DNA of 64,000 bases. Origin: Cyanobacteriota bacterium. GTDB lineage: Bacteria; Cyanobacteriota; Cyanobacteriia; CACIAM-69d. Position numbers and translations under genes: made by a program. The DNA lies in assembly GCA_022402445.1 (NCBI GenBank), contig JAKRSF010000005.1, positions 62,001 through 126,000 on the forward strand, in the 5' to 3' direction. A model generated the notes under the pieces. It worked only from the letters and a program-made list of their open reading frames with translations. It did not search any database and was not told the origin of the DNA. Positions 9,701 to 18,680 of this stretch are shown piece by piece. Each line of letters begins with the position of its first letter. Within the stretch, counting starts at the first letter, position 1.

Positions 9701-9766
9701 TCACCACGTCATCGGAATGAGTATCTGAATTAATATCAGGATCAAGGCCCTCGGCTACGTCGCCTG

Positions 9767-10657
9767 TCACGTCTCCGTCACATCACGGGCGGCGGCCATG
9801 GGCGGTTGCCGCTGGGCGATCGCCAACCATTCGGCGGCGGTGGGGAGCTCAGCGGTCGAGTGATCCGCCAGCCACAGGACATATTCCAAATTGCCAGCGG
9901 GACCGGGCATCGACGACAGGCTCACCCCCCGATAGTGCCAGCCCAGGGCCGTGGCGGCTTCTAGAACCGTGGCGATCGCCCAGGCCCGATCCGCCGGATC
10001 CCGCACCACGCCCTTTTTCCCCAGGCGATCGCGCCCCACCTCGAACTGGGGTTTCACCAGCAGCAGCACCTCGCGCGGCGGCACTAGCAAGGCCCAGAGG
10101 GCAGGCAGCACCTTCGTCAGGGAAATAAACGACAAATCCGCCACGCCAAAATCGGGCCATTCGGCGGCGGGCAACTCCCCATAGAGTTCCGTCGGCGTCA
10201 GGTGCCGCAGGTTCGTTCGCTCCCGCAGAACCACCCGTTCATCCTGCCGCAGGGACCAGGCCACCTGGCCGTAGCCCACGTCAATGCCGTAGACCTTCTT
10301 TGCCCCCGCCTGGAGGAGGCAGTCGGTGAAGCCGCCGGTGGAAATGCCCCCATCGAGGCAAATGCGCCCCTGCGGTTCGACCCCCAGCGCCGCGATCGCC
10401 CCCGCCAATTTATCCCCCCCCCGCGACACAAACCGAGGCTGGGCCGCCAGGGCGATCGTGGCATCGAGCCGCACCCAGGTACCGGGTTTGTCCACGCGAT
10501 CGCCATTGACCCGCACCTCCCCCGCCAGAATATGCCGCCGCGCCAACTGCCGCGATTCACACAAATTCCGCGCCACCAGCAGCACATCGAGCCGCTCTTT
10601 CCCCCTGGGGGCCGCTGGGGGGCCGGGGGGCCTTTGGGGATCCATCTCCTCATCCAT
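9767..10657 (-). CDS. tlyA: TlyA family rRNA (cytidine-2'-O)-methyltransferase
   Basis: TlyA enzymes 2'-O-methylate cytidines in 16S and/or 23S rRNA. The 296-residue product has an N-terminal S4 RNA-binding domain (about 21-85, with ESRQLARRHILAGEVRVNG) and a C-terminal FtsJ/RrmJ-like Rossmann methyltransferase. The SAM-binding loop is CLDGGISTGGFTD, with Ile where most family members have Ala. The catalytic-core segments DVADLSFISL and VKPQFEVGR are present. The start is ATG 10657, preceded by GAGGAGG at good spacing; the longer frame to 10783 has no such site. Homologues are sometimes annotated as hemolysin A; that activity should not be assumed. Confidence 0.92.
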   Translation of the reverse strand: MDEEMDPQRPPGPPAAPRGKERLDVLLVARNLCESRQLARRHILAGEVRVNGDRVDKPGTWVRLDATIALAAQPRFVSRGGDKLAGAIAALGVEPQGRICLDGGISTGGFTDCLLQAGAKKVYGIDVGYGQVAWSLRQDERVVLRERTNLRHLTPTELYGELPAAEWPDFGVADLSFISLTKVLPALWALLVPPREVLLLVKPQFEVGRDRLGKKGVVRDPADRAWAIATVLEAATALGWHYRGVSLSSMPGPAGNLEYVLWLADHSTAELPTAAEWLAIAQRQPPMAAARDVTET

Positions 10658-11082
10658 GGCGACCTCCTCGCATGGGCTGGTAACAGGCACATCCCTGGGG
10701 TTTTTCGACCGTGACGGGTCGCCCCACCCTTCCCCAGGGGCTTTTGGGGTTAGATCATGGGCATGGGGCACCCATCTCCCCACGGGAGGGGACGGCGGGG
10801 GGGAATCTATCCTATGGTTTTCTAGACCCCGATGGGGAATAGTCTAGGAGGAAGCGCGCGGGGGCGGCTAAGCTGACCCCTGGTGGGGCGGACCTGATCG
10901 ATGCCTGGGCGGTTTCCGGGCCATCCCTGGGCTATTGCTGGGGGAGTTGGGACGGTTGATGGGGGGATGGCATCGGTGGATCGGAGGGGAACAGCGCTGA
11001 ACGGGCCGCACGGGGACCAGGAGGCGAGGGGCGATCGCGACGATGATCGTCCGAGGGAGGCAGCCAAGGAGCATGAGAGACG
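10658..11082. other. Divergent intergenic region, no gene seen
   Basis: This 425-base stretch between the divergent TlyA and coiled-coil genes contains only GC-rich sequence whose short open frames are proline- or arginine-rich shadows. It must hold promoters for both genes, but no clear -10/-35 pair stands out. Confidence 0.5.
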
Positions 11083-12483
11083 GTGGCAAACCTGACCAAG
11101 CAATGGTTTGAAGGCAATCGCAAGTGGTGGGTCGCGGGGGCGATCGCCTTTAGCGTGGGCTTGACCGTGGGGGCGGTGACCAATCGCAACTGGCAGCGGG
11201 CCTTGGCGACGGGGGCGATCGCCCTGTCCGGGGCGGCGGTGGCGACGGCGATCATTGAACGGCGGCGGCTGTTGAGTCGGTTTCGCCCGCTGCCCCCGGC
11301 GGATTTGAACTATGCGGATCTGCTGGCCCTGGAGTTTCCCCCGGCGGAGGCGCTCCCCCCGGCGGCGATGCCGGAGTTGCCCGCTGGGTCGGCGGCGGTG
11401 GTGGCCCCTGGGGATGGACTGGCGGCGGTGTCGTCCCCGCAGCGGCCCCCGGCTCCGGCTCCGTTGGCTCCGCTGCCCCGCCGCGATCGCGGGTTTGGCC
11501 TGGGGTTTGGGTTTGGTGTGAACCGCCGCCGCCCGGATGCCGCCGCCCTGCCTGCCGATCGCGCTCCGGATCCGGGGACAGGCAGCGCCCTGGTACCCCA
11601 GGGGAATTCCCAGATGGCCCCCCTGTCGGAGGAGGTCATTGCCCTCGGGCGATCGGTCGAACGGGCCGCCACCCGCAAGCAGCACCTGGAGGCGGTGATT
11701 ATGGTCCTGCGCCAGGAGGAGGAGGAGCTCAAGGGCAGCCTCGCCAACCGCAAGGCCATCCACCAAAAGTTGGCCCAGGATATCAGTGCCCTGGAGGCGG
11801 AGCGGCAAACCCTGGCCCTCGATCGCGAGGAGCTGGCCGCCGTGGTGGCGACCCTCCAGGGGCGTCGGGATGCCATCGATCGCGAGCTGACCGCCGCCGA
11901 AACCCTACGGGAGGATCTGGAACAGTTGACGGCCCAGCGGGAACAGCGCCAAGGGGCGATCGCCGATCTGCAAGCCCAACACACCACCCTCGAAGGGGAG
12001 CGCGATCGCCTCACGGAGCAGGTAGCCCAACTGGAGGGACGGCGGCAGGATCTCGACCGCGCGATCGCCGCCGCCACGGACACGATCCATCAACTCAACG
12101 AGCAGGTCAGCCACCAGCGGCAAACCCTCCAGGACTGCCAAACCCAAATCGCCAACCGCGAAGCCTACTACCGCACCCTCGTCACGAAGCTCAATGCCCT
12201 CGAACGCCAGCGCCTGAGCCTACCCCCCGCGATCGCCCAGCTCAAGCAGGAGCACGTCACCCTCACGGAGCGCTGCCAAACCACCCGCGCCGAGCTCGAT
12301 CGCCTGCGCCAACACCTGGCCCTCCGGCAACAGACCCTTCAGGATCTGCAAACCCAGATCGGTAACCTCGAAACCCGCCGCGCTCTCATCCTCAAAATTT
12401 TCCATAACCTCAAGCAGCAGCGGCCCGAAGATCTGCAACGGATCCTCGATGCCCTCGGTGACTTGGACCTGGGGGACCGCTAA
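11083..12483 (+). CDS. Membrane-anchored long coiled-coil protein
   Basis: A 466-residue protein with two N-terminal hydrophobic segments (about residues 15-32 and 42-57), a proline/alanine-rich linker (about 80-175) and then a long heptad-rich coiled coil (about 185-440) rich in Q, E, R and L. The repeated pattern resembles LEGERDRLTEQVAQLEGRR. It ends in a short tail, ILDALGDLDLGD. GTG 11083 is the start, with AAGGAG upstream. The architecture suggests an inner-membrane-tethered scaffold, such as a division, motility or envelope-organising protein, but no family is recognised. The coding strand has visible internal repetition from the heptads. Confidence 0.82.
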   Translation: MANLTKQWFEGNRKWWVAGAIAFSVGLTVGAVTNRNWQRALATGAIALSGAAVATAIIERRRLLSRFRPLPPADLNYADLLALEFPPAEALPPAAMPELPAGSAAVVAPGDGLAAVSSPQRPPAPAPLAPLPRRDRGFGLGFGFGVNRRRPDAAALPADRAPDPGTGSALVPQGNSQMAPLSEEVIALGRSVERAATRKQHLEAVIMVLRQEEEELKGSLANRKAIHQKLAQDISALEAERQTLALDREELAAVVATLQGRRDAIDRELTAAETLREDLEQLTAQREQRQGAIADLQAQHTTLEGERDRLTEQVAQLEGRRQDLDRAIAAATDTIHQLNEQVSHQRQTLQDCQTQIANREAYYRTLVTKLNALERQRLSLPPAIAQLKQEHVTLTERCQTTRAELDRLRQHLALRQQTLQDLQTQIGNLETRRALILKIFHNLKQQRPEDLQRILDALGDLDLGDR

Positions 12484-12731
12484 CCGCGCGATCGCGATCG
12501 CCAAAACCACAGCAAGCTCGGCGGAATTTGCACAAACACCAGCCGCACCGCCCCCCACAGCGATCGCGAACCCGTGGAATTACTCGGATCTACGGGATCT
12601 GGGGACGCGATCGCCCGTTCAAAGCGGCCCATATAATCCACCGCCACCCCGACTAAGTAGATCGAAATCCCCAGCCCTAGCCCATGCTGCACCCACGGGC
12701 TCGCCAAAATTTCCTGCCAATCAGTCCCCAT
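12480..12731 (-). CDS. Small membrane protein, hypothetical
   Basis: An 83-residue product starting MGTDWQEILASPWVQHGLGLGI, with one hydrophobic helix (about 15-32), a polar middle and a second hydrophobic stretch near the C-terminus (about 59-76). It converges on the coiled-coil gene, and the two stop codons overlap by four bases. The C-terminal RSRSRG is the translation of HIP1 sequence. Moderately likely to be real because of its membrane-protein composition and ATG start; no family recognised. Confidence 0.5.
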   Translation of the reverse strand: MGTDWQEILASPWVQHGLGLGISIYLVGVAVDYMGRFERAIASPDPVDPSNSTGSRSLWGAVRLVFVQIPPSLLWFWRSRSRG

Positions 12732-12753
12732 CGATCCCCCAAAGACAACCCAA

Positions 12754-12773
12754 CAAGGGGCTTAAGCCCCTTG
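12754..12773. repeat. Dispersed 20-bp perfect palindrome (copy 1)
   Basis: CAAGGGGCTTAAGCCCCTTG is a perfect palindrome with the potential to form a hairpin. An identical copy occurs at 28259-28278. It lies between the hemH stop and the upstream end of the small membrane gene, so it could act as a terminator, but no T-run follows on either strand. Such GGGGCTTAAGCCCC elements are familiar as short interspersed palindromes in cyanobacteria. Confidence 0.75.
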
Positions 12774-12842
12774 CCTCATCAACCCTTTCCCTGAATTGAT
12801 TTCTCACCTGAGGCCGCGATCGCGGCCCTCCAGCCACCCGAA

Positions 12843-14006
12843 CTACAGAAACCCGAAATAGTGCAACGGCCCCTGGCCACTCACCATCTCCACCACCAGC
12901 GCCAAAAAGCCCAGCATCGCCAATCGGCCATTCCAGACCTCCGCCGCCGTCGTCATCCCCCACTCCCACTGCTCCTGGGGATAAATCTTCGTGCGCTCCG
13001 GCGGGTGCATCACCTCCGAAAGCTGCATCCCCGGCTTCGCTAGGGTTTCCACCACCAAATTCGCCAAATCATCAATAAAAATCGGATGGGCATTCAGGGC
13101 AGGCACCCGCAGGAAATTGCGAATTCCCGCCTCCAGGGCCACCTCCTTGTATTCCACATCAATCTCCTCCAGGGTCTCGATGTGTTCCGACACAAAGCTG
13201 ATGGGCACCACCACCAGATTTTTGACCCCCTCTTCCGCCAAATGCTCGATCGCCTCATCCGTATAGGGCCGCAGCCACTCCACCGGACCCACCCGGCTCT
13301 GGTAGGCCAACGTATGGGCATTGGGCCGCCCGAGGGTTCTCATGATCCGCGCGACGCAATCCTCAATCTCCTTCTGGTACGGATCCCCCGCCTCGGTCAC
13401 ATAGCTCACCGGCACCCCGTGGGCACTGAAGAAAATATGGCCCGAATCGGGATCATCGAGGCGATCGAGCTCCTGGCGAATCAGGTCCGCCATGGCCTGC
13501 AAATAGCCCGGACGGTCATACCAGGACGGGATCACCGCGTGGTCAATGCGCTGAAATTCCGGATCCCGATCCCAGATTTGCTCCAGCAGCCGGAAGCTCG
13601 ATCCGCTGGTGCTGATGGAAAATTGCGGATATAGGGGCAAAATCACCAGCTTTTCGATGCCGTCCCCCTTCAATCGGTCCACCGCCTCTTCCGTGAAGGG
13701 ATACCAGTAGCGCATGGCGATGTAGATCGAAGCGGGCTGGCCCTTTTCCGCGAGCTTGTGCTCCAGGGCGATCGCCTGCTCCTCGGTGATTTTCCGCAGG
13801 GGGGAGCCGCCGCCGATGAGCTTGTAGCTTTCCTGGGATTTTTGTGCCCGCAGGGTGGAAATCAACCAGGCCAGGGGTTTTTGCAGCCACGGCACCGGCA
13901 GGCGAATGATTTCGGGGTCGGCAAAGAGATTGAAGAGGAACGGGCGCACGTCCTCAAGGCGATCCGGCCCGCCCAAATTCAGCAGTAAAACCCCTACACG
14001 GCCCAT
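12843..14006 (-). CDS. hemH: Ferrochelatase with C-terminal HLIP/CAB-like helix
   Basis: Ferrochelatase inserts Fe(II) into protoporphyrin IX, the last step of protoheme synthesis. Its 387 residues show the family features: [11 protein letters not shown] at the N-terminus, [22 protein letters not shown] with the catalytic His, and [14 protein letters not shown]. The last 40 residues form a linker plus a hydrophobic helix carrying [12 protein letters not shown]. This is the chlorophyll a/b-binding/high-light-inducible-protein motif of cyanobacterial and chloroplast type-II ferrochelatases, which tethers the enzyme to thylakoids and coordinates heme with chlorophyll supply. ATG 14006 ([10 protein letters not shown]) is the start; the 16-codon extension to 14054 is unsupported. 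Confidence 0.97.
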   Translation of the reverse strand: MGRVGVLLLNLGGPDRLEDVRPFLFNLFADPEIIRLPVPWLQKPLAWLISTLRAQKSQESYKLIGGGSPLRKITEEQAIALEHKLAEKGQPASIYIAMRYWYPFTEEAVDRLKGDGIEKLVILPLYPQFSISTSGSSFRLLEQIWDRDPEFQRIDHAVIPSWYDRPGYLQAMADLIRQELDRLDDPDSGHIFFSAHGVPVSYVTEAGDPYQKEIEDCVARIMRTLGRPNAHTLAYQSRVGPVEWLRPYTDEAIEHLAEEGVKNLVVVPISFVSEHIETLEEIDVEYKEVALEAGIRNFLRVPALNAHPIFIDDLANLVVETLAKPGMQLSEVMHPPERTKIYPQEQWEWGMTTAAEVWNGRLAMLGFLALVVEMVSGQGPLHYFGFL

Positions 14007-14155
14007 GGTGATTGCGCTGTCCTTCGCTTTCAGATTCTTAACTGATATTAACAATATATATTGACAGGGTTTGGCGGGGTGATGGGGGACTGGGGCATTT
14101 TAGCAGCAGTTCTTAAAAAATCCTGTAGCCCTGATGGGGTAAGGAGATCGGGTCT

Positions 14156-14842
14156 ATGGCGACGATTTTGCGGAACCTGAGCTATCGCTACCAGTGGCTC
14201 TACGATGGCATTTCGCGGGCTGCGGCGCTGCTGGTGGGCGGTGAGGGACGTTTTCGGCGGCTGGCGCTGGATCGGGTGGAGATTGGGCCGGAAACGCGGG
14301 TTTTGGACCTGTGCTGTGGGGCGGGCCAAACGACGCGGTTTGTGGTGGAACGATCGCGGGCGGTGACGGGGTTGGATGCGTCGGCGATCGCGGTGGAGCG
14401 GGCGCGGCGTCAGGTGCCAGGGGCGACCTATGTGCAGGGGTGGGCGGAGCGGCTGCCCTTTGGGGATGCGTCGTTTGAGGTGGTCCACGCCAGCGCGGCG
14501 CTGCATGAGATGGAGCCGGAGCAACTGCGGCAGATTTTGATCGAGGTGCATCGAGTGCTGGTGCCCGGTGGCATGGCGACGTTTGTGGATTTCCATCGCC
14601 CGACGGTGCCGCTGCTCTGGCCGATCCTCTGGCCCGGATTGGCCCTGTTCCTGTGGCTGTTTGAGACGGAAACGTCCTGGCAATTTATCAGGGCGGATTT
14701 GGTTCAGGTGATGGAGGCGGTTGGGTTTGAACGGTGCGATCGCGCGCTCCATGCGGGGGGGACGGTCCAGGCGGTGCGGGGGCGGCGATCGCCGGGGCCA
14801 GAAATGCCCACGCCAGAAACGCCCACGGGAGAAGCGCTATGA
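14156..14842 (+). CDS. Class I SAM-dependent methyltransferase
   Basis: A 228-residue Rossmann-fold methyltransferase of the Methyltransf_11/UbiE-like type. SAM motif I is VLDLCCGAGQTTRFV (residues 48-62), followed by an acidic strand end (GLDAS) and motif II/III regions (GWAERLPFGDASFEVV, LVPGGMATFVDFHRP). A hydrophobic stretch at about 152-170 (LLWPILWPGLALFLWLF) suggests membrane association, as in quinone or tocopherol methyltransferases. The substrate is not identifiable. It runs co-directionally with the BT1 transporter 52 bases downstream. Confidence 0.87.
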   Translation: MATILRNLSYRYQWLYDGISRAAALLVGGEGRFRRLALDRVEIGPETRVLDLCCGAGQTTRFVVERSRAVTGLDASAIAVERARRQVPGATYVQGWAERLPFGDASFEVVHASAALHEMEPEQLRQILIEVHRVLVPGGMATFVDFHRPTVPLLWPILWPGLALFLWLFETETSWQFIRADLVQVMEAVGFERCDRALHAGGTVQAVRGRRSPGPEMPTPETPTGEAL

Positions 14843-14894
14843 TGGGATCCAAGAAATATTAAGTTTTGTAAGTTATTAGGACATTCAATTACCC

Positions 14895-16358
14895 ATGGAT
14901 CGGTTACCGGTGCTGCGCGATCGCCCCTGGGGAGTCCAGCTAGGGGAGTGGGTGAAGGCCAAGCTCCTGCTGGGCAATGAGCCGACGCCGGAATTGCTGG
15001 CGATTTTGCTGGTGTATTTCGTCCAGGGCATTTTGGGCCTGTCGCGGCTGGCGGTCAGCTTTTTCCTCAAGGATGACCTGGGCCTGAGCCCCAGTGAGGT
15101 GTCGGCCCTGCTGGGGATTACGGTGCTGCCCTGGACGATTAAGCCCCTGTTTGGCTTTTTGTCCGATGGTCTGCCGATCGCGGGCTACCGTCGCCGATCC
15201 TATCTGGTGCTGTCGGGGCTGCTGGGTACGGCGGCCTGGGTGGCGTTGGCGACGGTGGTGGATTCCCCCGCGACGGCGGTGGCGGCGATCGCCCTGTCGT
15301 CCCTGTCCGTGGCCGTGAGCGATGTGATTGTCGATTCCCTGGTGGTGGAGCGGGCGCGCCATGAATCCGTCGAGGGGGTCGGGTCGCTCCAGTCCCTGTG
15401 CTGGGGTGTGTCGGCGGTGGGCGGCCTGACGACGGCCTATTTCAGCGGTCTGCTCCTGGAATCCGTGAGTAATCAGACGGTCTTCGCGATCGTGGCCACC
15501 TTCCCGATGCTCGTGGCCGCCGCCGCCTGGCCCATTGCCGAAGCGCGCAGCGACGAAACATCCAACTGGAGCGCCGTTAGCGGTCAAATTCGCCTCCTCA
15601 AAAACGCCATTAGCCAAAAGGCCATTCTTCTGCCGACGGCGTTCCTCTTCTTCTGGCAGGCGACCCCCTCGGCGGATTCGGCCTTTTTCTACTTCTCCAC
15701 CAATGAATTGGGCTTTGGGCCAGAATTCCTGGGGCGGTTGCGCCTGATCACCAGCCTCGCGGCCCTGGTGGGCATTTGGGCGTTCCAGCGTTTTCTAAAA
15801 GGGGTGCCCTTCCGCACGATCTTCACCTGGAGCACGATCCTGTCGGCGGCCCTGGGCATGACCACGCTGATTCTGGTGACCCACGCCAACCGCGCGATCG
15901 GCATTGATGATCGCTGGTTCAGCCTTGGGGACAGTCTGGTGCTGACGGTGATGGGTCAAATCGCCTTCATGCCGGTCCTGGTGCTGGCGGCGCGCCTGTG
16001 TCCCCCCGGCGTTGAGGCCACGTTCTTTGCCCTGCTGATGTCCGTGAGCAACCTGGCCGGGGCCGTCTCCCACGAGCTGGGGGCGCTGCTGATGGCGTGG
16101 TTGGGGGTGACGGAGCGGAATTTTGACAATTTGGCCCTGCTGTTGACGATCGCGAATTTGTCTACCCTGCTGCCCCTGCCCCTGGTGCGGTGGCTGCCGG
16201 ACACGAGCGCCCTAACGGGGGACGAACCGCAAACCGATGCCGAGGCGATCGCGCCGGAGGTCATGGCCCTGAACCATCGGGAGCCGTCCATCGTGCCCGG
16301 TTTTGTGCCGGATCTGCTGCCCTCGCCGGACCGGGCCGAGCGATCGCCCACCCCCTAG
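14895..16358 (+). CDS. Folate/biopterin (BT1) family MFS transporter
   Basis: A polytopic major-facilitator protein of 487 residues with about 12 hydrophobic helices between residues 35 and 440. The segment around LLGNEPTPELLAILLVYFVQGILGLSRL and the following VSALLGITVLPWTIKPLFGFLSDGLPIAGYRRRSYL are the signature of BT1-family folate/pteridine transporters, including the plant plastid and cyanobacterial folate carriers. The likely substrate is folate monoglutamate or a pterin. The C-terminus is a polar, proline-rich cytoplasmic tail. The start is ATG 14895. Confidence 0.9.
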   Translation: MDRLPVLRDRPWGVQLGEWVKAKLLLGNEPTPELLAILLVYFVQGILGLSRLAVSFFLKDDLGLSPSEVSALLGITVLPWTIKPLFGFLSDGLPIAGYRRRSYLVLSGLLGTAAWVALATVVDSPATAVAAIALSSLSVAVSDVIVDSLVVERARHESVEGVGSLQSLCWGVSAVGGLTTAYFSGLLLESVSNQTVFAIVATFPMLVAAAAWPIAEARSDETSNWSAVSGQIRLLKNAISQKAILLPTAFLFFWQATPSADSAFFYFSTNELGFGPEFLGRLRLITSLAALVGIWAFQRFLKGVPFRTIFTWSTILSAALGMTTLILVTHANRAIGIDDRWFSLGDSLVLTVMGQIAFMPVLVLAARLCPPGVEATFFALLMSVSNLAGAVSHELGALLMAWLGVTERNFDNLALLLTIANLSTLLPLPLVRWLPDTSALTGDEPQTDAEAIAPEVMALNHREPSIVPGFVPDLLPSPDRAERSPTP

Positions 16359-16518
16359 GGCAATTCCGCGATCGCCCCATAGTCCCCCCACTTTTTCGAG
16401 CGATTCCCTACAATCGATCCAAAAGCAAGTAGCAAATACTACCCAATTCCAAAGGTTTTCCCTGAGGTCGGTTCCGCCCCTGTCTACCCCAAACCCAACC
16501 CCATTGCGCCCCCGTCCC

Positions 16519-18024
16519 ATGCAAGAGCTCAGCGTTTCCCCCCTCTCCACCCCGTCCTACGATCGCGAAGACTGGAAGCGGGGCTACCAATCCCAGCCCG
16601 AGGAGATGGACTATTGGATTGATGAGGTCACGGGGACAATTCCGCCCGATTTGACCGGCACCATCTTCCGCAATGGACCGGGCCTGACGGATGTGGCGGG
16701 CACCCCCCTCGCCCATCCCTTCGACGGCGATGGCATGATTTGCCGGTTCACCTTCAAGGGTGGCCGCGCCCACTTCAGCAATCGCTATGTCCGCACGGAA
16801 GGGTATCTAGCGGAACAGGCCGCCGGTCGCATTCTATACCGAGGTGTCTTCGGTACCCAGAAACCGGGGGGCGTCTTCGCCAACGCCTTCGATCTGCGCA
16901 TCAAAAACATTGCCAACACCCACGTGCTGCCCTGGGGCGGCAAACTCCTGGCCCTGTGGGAGGCGGCGGAACCCCACGGCCTCGATCCGGCCACCCTCGA
17001 AACCCTGGGCCTCGATCGCCTCGATGGCGTCCTGAAGCCGGGGGATGCCTTTGCCGCCCATCCGCGCATTGACCCGATGGGAGCGGCGGGGCGCTGGGGC
17101 GAAAATGGGGCGGGCCAGCGGCGGCTAGTCAATTTCGCCGTGAAGCCAGGTCTATCCACGACGATTACGATCTATGAGTTTGATGAGGCGGGCGCGCTGC
17201 GATCGCGCCACAGTCACAGCGTCCCTGGGTTTGCCTTTTTGCACGACTTCGCCCTGACGCCGAACTATTGCATCTTTTTCCAAAATCCCGTCACCTTTAA
17301 TCCCCTCCCCTATGTACTTGGCTTCCGCAGCGCGGCCCAGTGCATCCAGTTCGACGCCAAACAGCCCACCCGCGCGATCGTCATTCCGCGCAACCCCGAG
17401 GCTGGCCCCGTCCAGGTTTTAGAAACACAGCCCTGTTTCGTTTTCCACCACGCCAATGCCCACGAGGCGGACGGCCAAATCATTGTTGATTCCGTTTGCT
17501 ACGAATCTTTCCCCAGCGTGGATCCGGATACGGACTTTCGTGAGATTGAATTTGATTCCCTGCCAGCGGGCCAACTGTGGCGCTACAGCCTCGATCTTGC
17601 GGCGGGTACGGTCCACAGCCGCCTCATGGAAGCGCGCTCCTGTGAGTTTCCGACCCTGCATCCCAATGCCGTGGGCCGATCCCAGCGCTATCTATACATC
17701 GGAGCCGCCCACGACCCTAAGGGCAATGGACCTCTCCAGGGCATCCTCAAATTGGATCTGGAAACGGGGGCGCGATCGCTCTGGAGTGCCGCGCCGCGTG
17801 GGTTTATGTCCGAACCCCTGTTTGTGCCGCGCCCCGGTGGGACCGCAGAGGACGACGGCTGGGTGATTGTGACGGTCTACAATGCCGCCAATCATCGCTC
17901 GGAGGTGGCCATCCTGGAGGCGTGGAACTGGGCGGCGGGACCGGTGGCGACGCTGCACCTGCGTCAGCATGTGCCCTATGGCTTGCACGGTAGCTATACG
18001 CCCACTTGCTTTATTGAGGATTAG
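16519..18024 (+). CDS. Carotenoid cleavage oxygenase (apocarotenoid oxygenase type)
   Basis: A non-heme Fe(II) dioxygenase of the RPE65/CCD family, cleaving carotenoids or apocarotenoids to aldehydes such as retinal. Its 501 residues have the seven-bladed propeller family's four iron-binding histidines at the expected spacing: H181 (AHPRID), H242 (FLHDFAL), H310 or H311 (FHHANAHE) and H490 (GLHGSY). These track closely with the Synechocystis apocarotenoid oxygenase. The second-shell glutamates expected near the sites are also present (REIEFD region). The start is ATG 16519 (MQELSVSPL); a 72-codon open extension upstream overlaps the transporter gene's end and looks untranslated. The exact cleavage site is not determinable. 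Confidence 0.93.
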   Translation: MQELSVSPLSTPSYDREDWKRGYQSQPEEMDYWIDEVTGTIPPDLTGTIFRNGPGLTDVAGTPLAHPFDGDGMICRFTFKGGRAHFSNRYVRTEGYLAEQAAGRILYRGVFGTQKPGGVFANAFDLRIKNIANTHVLPWGGKLLALWEAAEPHGLDPATLETLGLDRLDGVLKPGDAFAAHPRIDPMGAAGRWGENGAGQRRLVNFAVKPGLSTTITIYEFDEAGALRSRHSHSVPGFAFLHDFALTPNYCIFFQNPVTFNPLPYVLGFRSAAQCIQFDAKQPTRAIVIPRNPEAGPVQVLETQPCFVFHHANAHEADGQIIVDSVCYESFPSVDPDTDFREIEFDSLPAGQLWRYSLDLAAGTVHSRLMEARSCEFPTLHPNAVGRSQRYLYIGAAHDPKGNGPLQGILKLDLETGARSLWSAAPRGFMSEPLFVPRPGGTAEDDGWVIVTVYNAANHRSEVAILEAWNWAAGPVATLHLRQHVPYGLHGSYTPTCFIED

Positions 18025-18054
18025 GGGTCGGAGGGCGTTCGTTAGCCTAAGTTT

Positions 18055-18636
18055 CTAGGCTTCCCAGGCCACCCCTTCATAGAGATCCGCTAACGGGATT
18101 TCAAAGGGGATGGCGGACAGGGAAATGGATGAGTCGAGGCCGTTGTATTCCGTGAAGATCCAGCGGCGATCGCCCGTTTTGAAGTAGTGCTCCACGTGGG
18201 GGGTGTATTGATCAATCAGCAAATATTCCTGAAAGCTGGGGATGGTTCGATAGGCGGCAAATTTTTCGTCGCGATCATAGCTTTTGGTGGATTTTGACAG
18301 GACCTCCGCGATCGCCACTGGATTGATCAGGGTATCAGTGCGTCCCGGCTGCCGCTGGAGAGGTCGGGGCACCACCATCACATCGGGATAGGTATAAAGC
18401 TGGCGATCTGGAATCCAAAGCCGCTGATCGGCCACAAAAATGCTGTAGGGCTTTCCTTTCAAGGCAACCCTCAAGGCGGCATTGAGAATACTAGCAATTT
18501 CGTTATGTTCGGGGGTGCCGCCGGTCATGGGGATGATTTCTCCGCGAACATATTCATGGCGCGTTTCTGCATGGACCTCGAAGTCAAGATATTCCTCGGG
18601 GGTATAGGTTTTCTGCTCTTCGAGTTGCATGATCAT
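18055..18636 (-). CDS. Uma2 family (DUF820) restriction-endonuclease-fold protein
   Basis: A 193-residue member of the Uma2/DUF820 family, which is hugely expanded in cyanobacteria and has a PD-(D/E)xK nuclease fold. Family marks are the N-terminal YTPEEYLDFEVHAETRHEYVRGEIIPM, the central YPDVMVV (Asp of the active site), the IAEVLSKST segment (Glu) and the YRTIPSFQEYLLIDQ block. The biological role of the family is unresolved; proposals include mobile or defence-related nucleases. The base composition is more AT-rich than neighbouring core genes. A second family member is at 62436. Confidence 0.93.
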   Translation of the reverse strand: MIMQLEEQKTYTPEEYLDFEVHAETRHEYVRGEIIPMTGGTPEHNEIASILNAALRVALKGKPYSIFVADQRLWIPDRQLYTYPDVMVVPRPLQRQPGRTDTLINPVAIAEVLSKSTKSYDRDEKFAAYRTIPSFQEYLLIDQYTPHVEHYFKTGDRRWIFTEYNGLDSSISLSAIPFEIPLADLYEGVAWEA

Positions 18637-18680
18637 GGGATTTTTCTCCTGTGGATCAAGCGAATAAAAAACTGCGGGAC

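Noticed and set aside
16303-16518. N-terminal extension of the carotenoid oxygenase overlapping the transporter's 3' end
   Set aside because: Residues are Pro/Ser/Arg-rich and unlike family N-termini; ATG 16519 matches the expected length.
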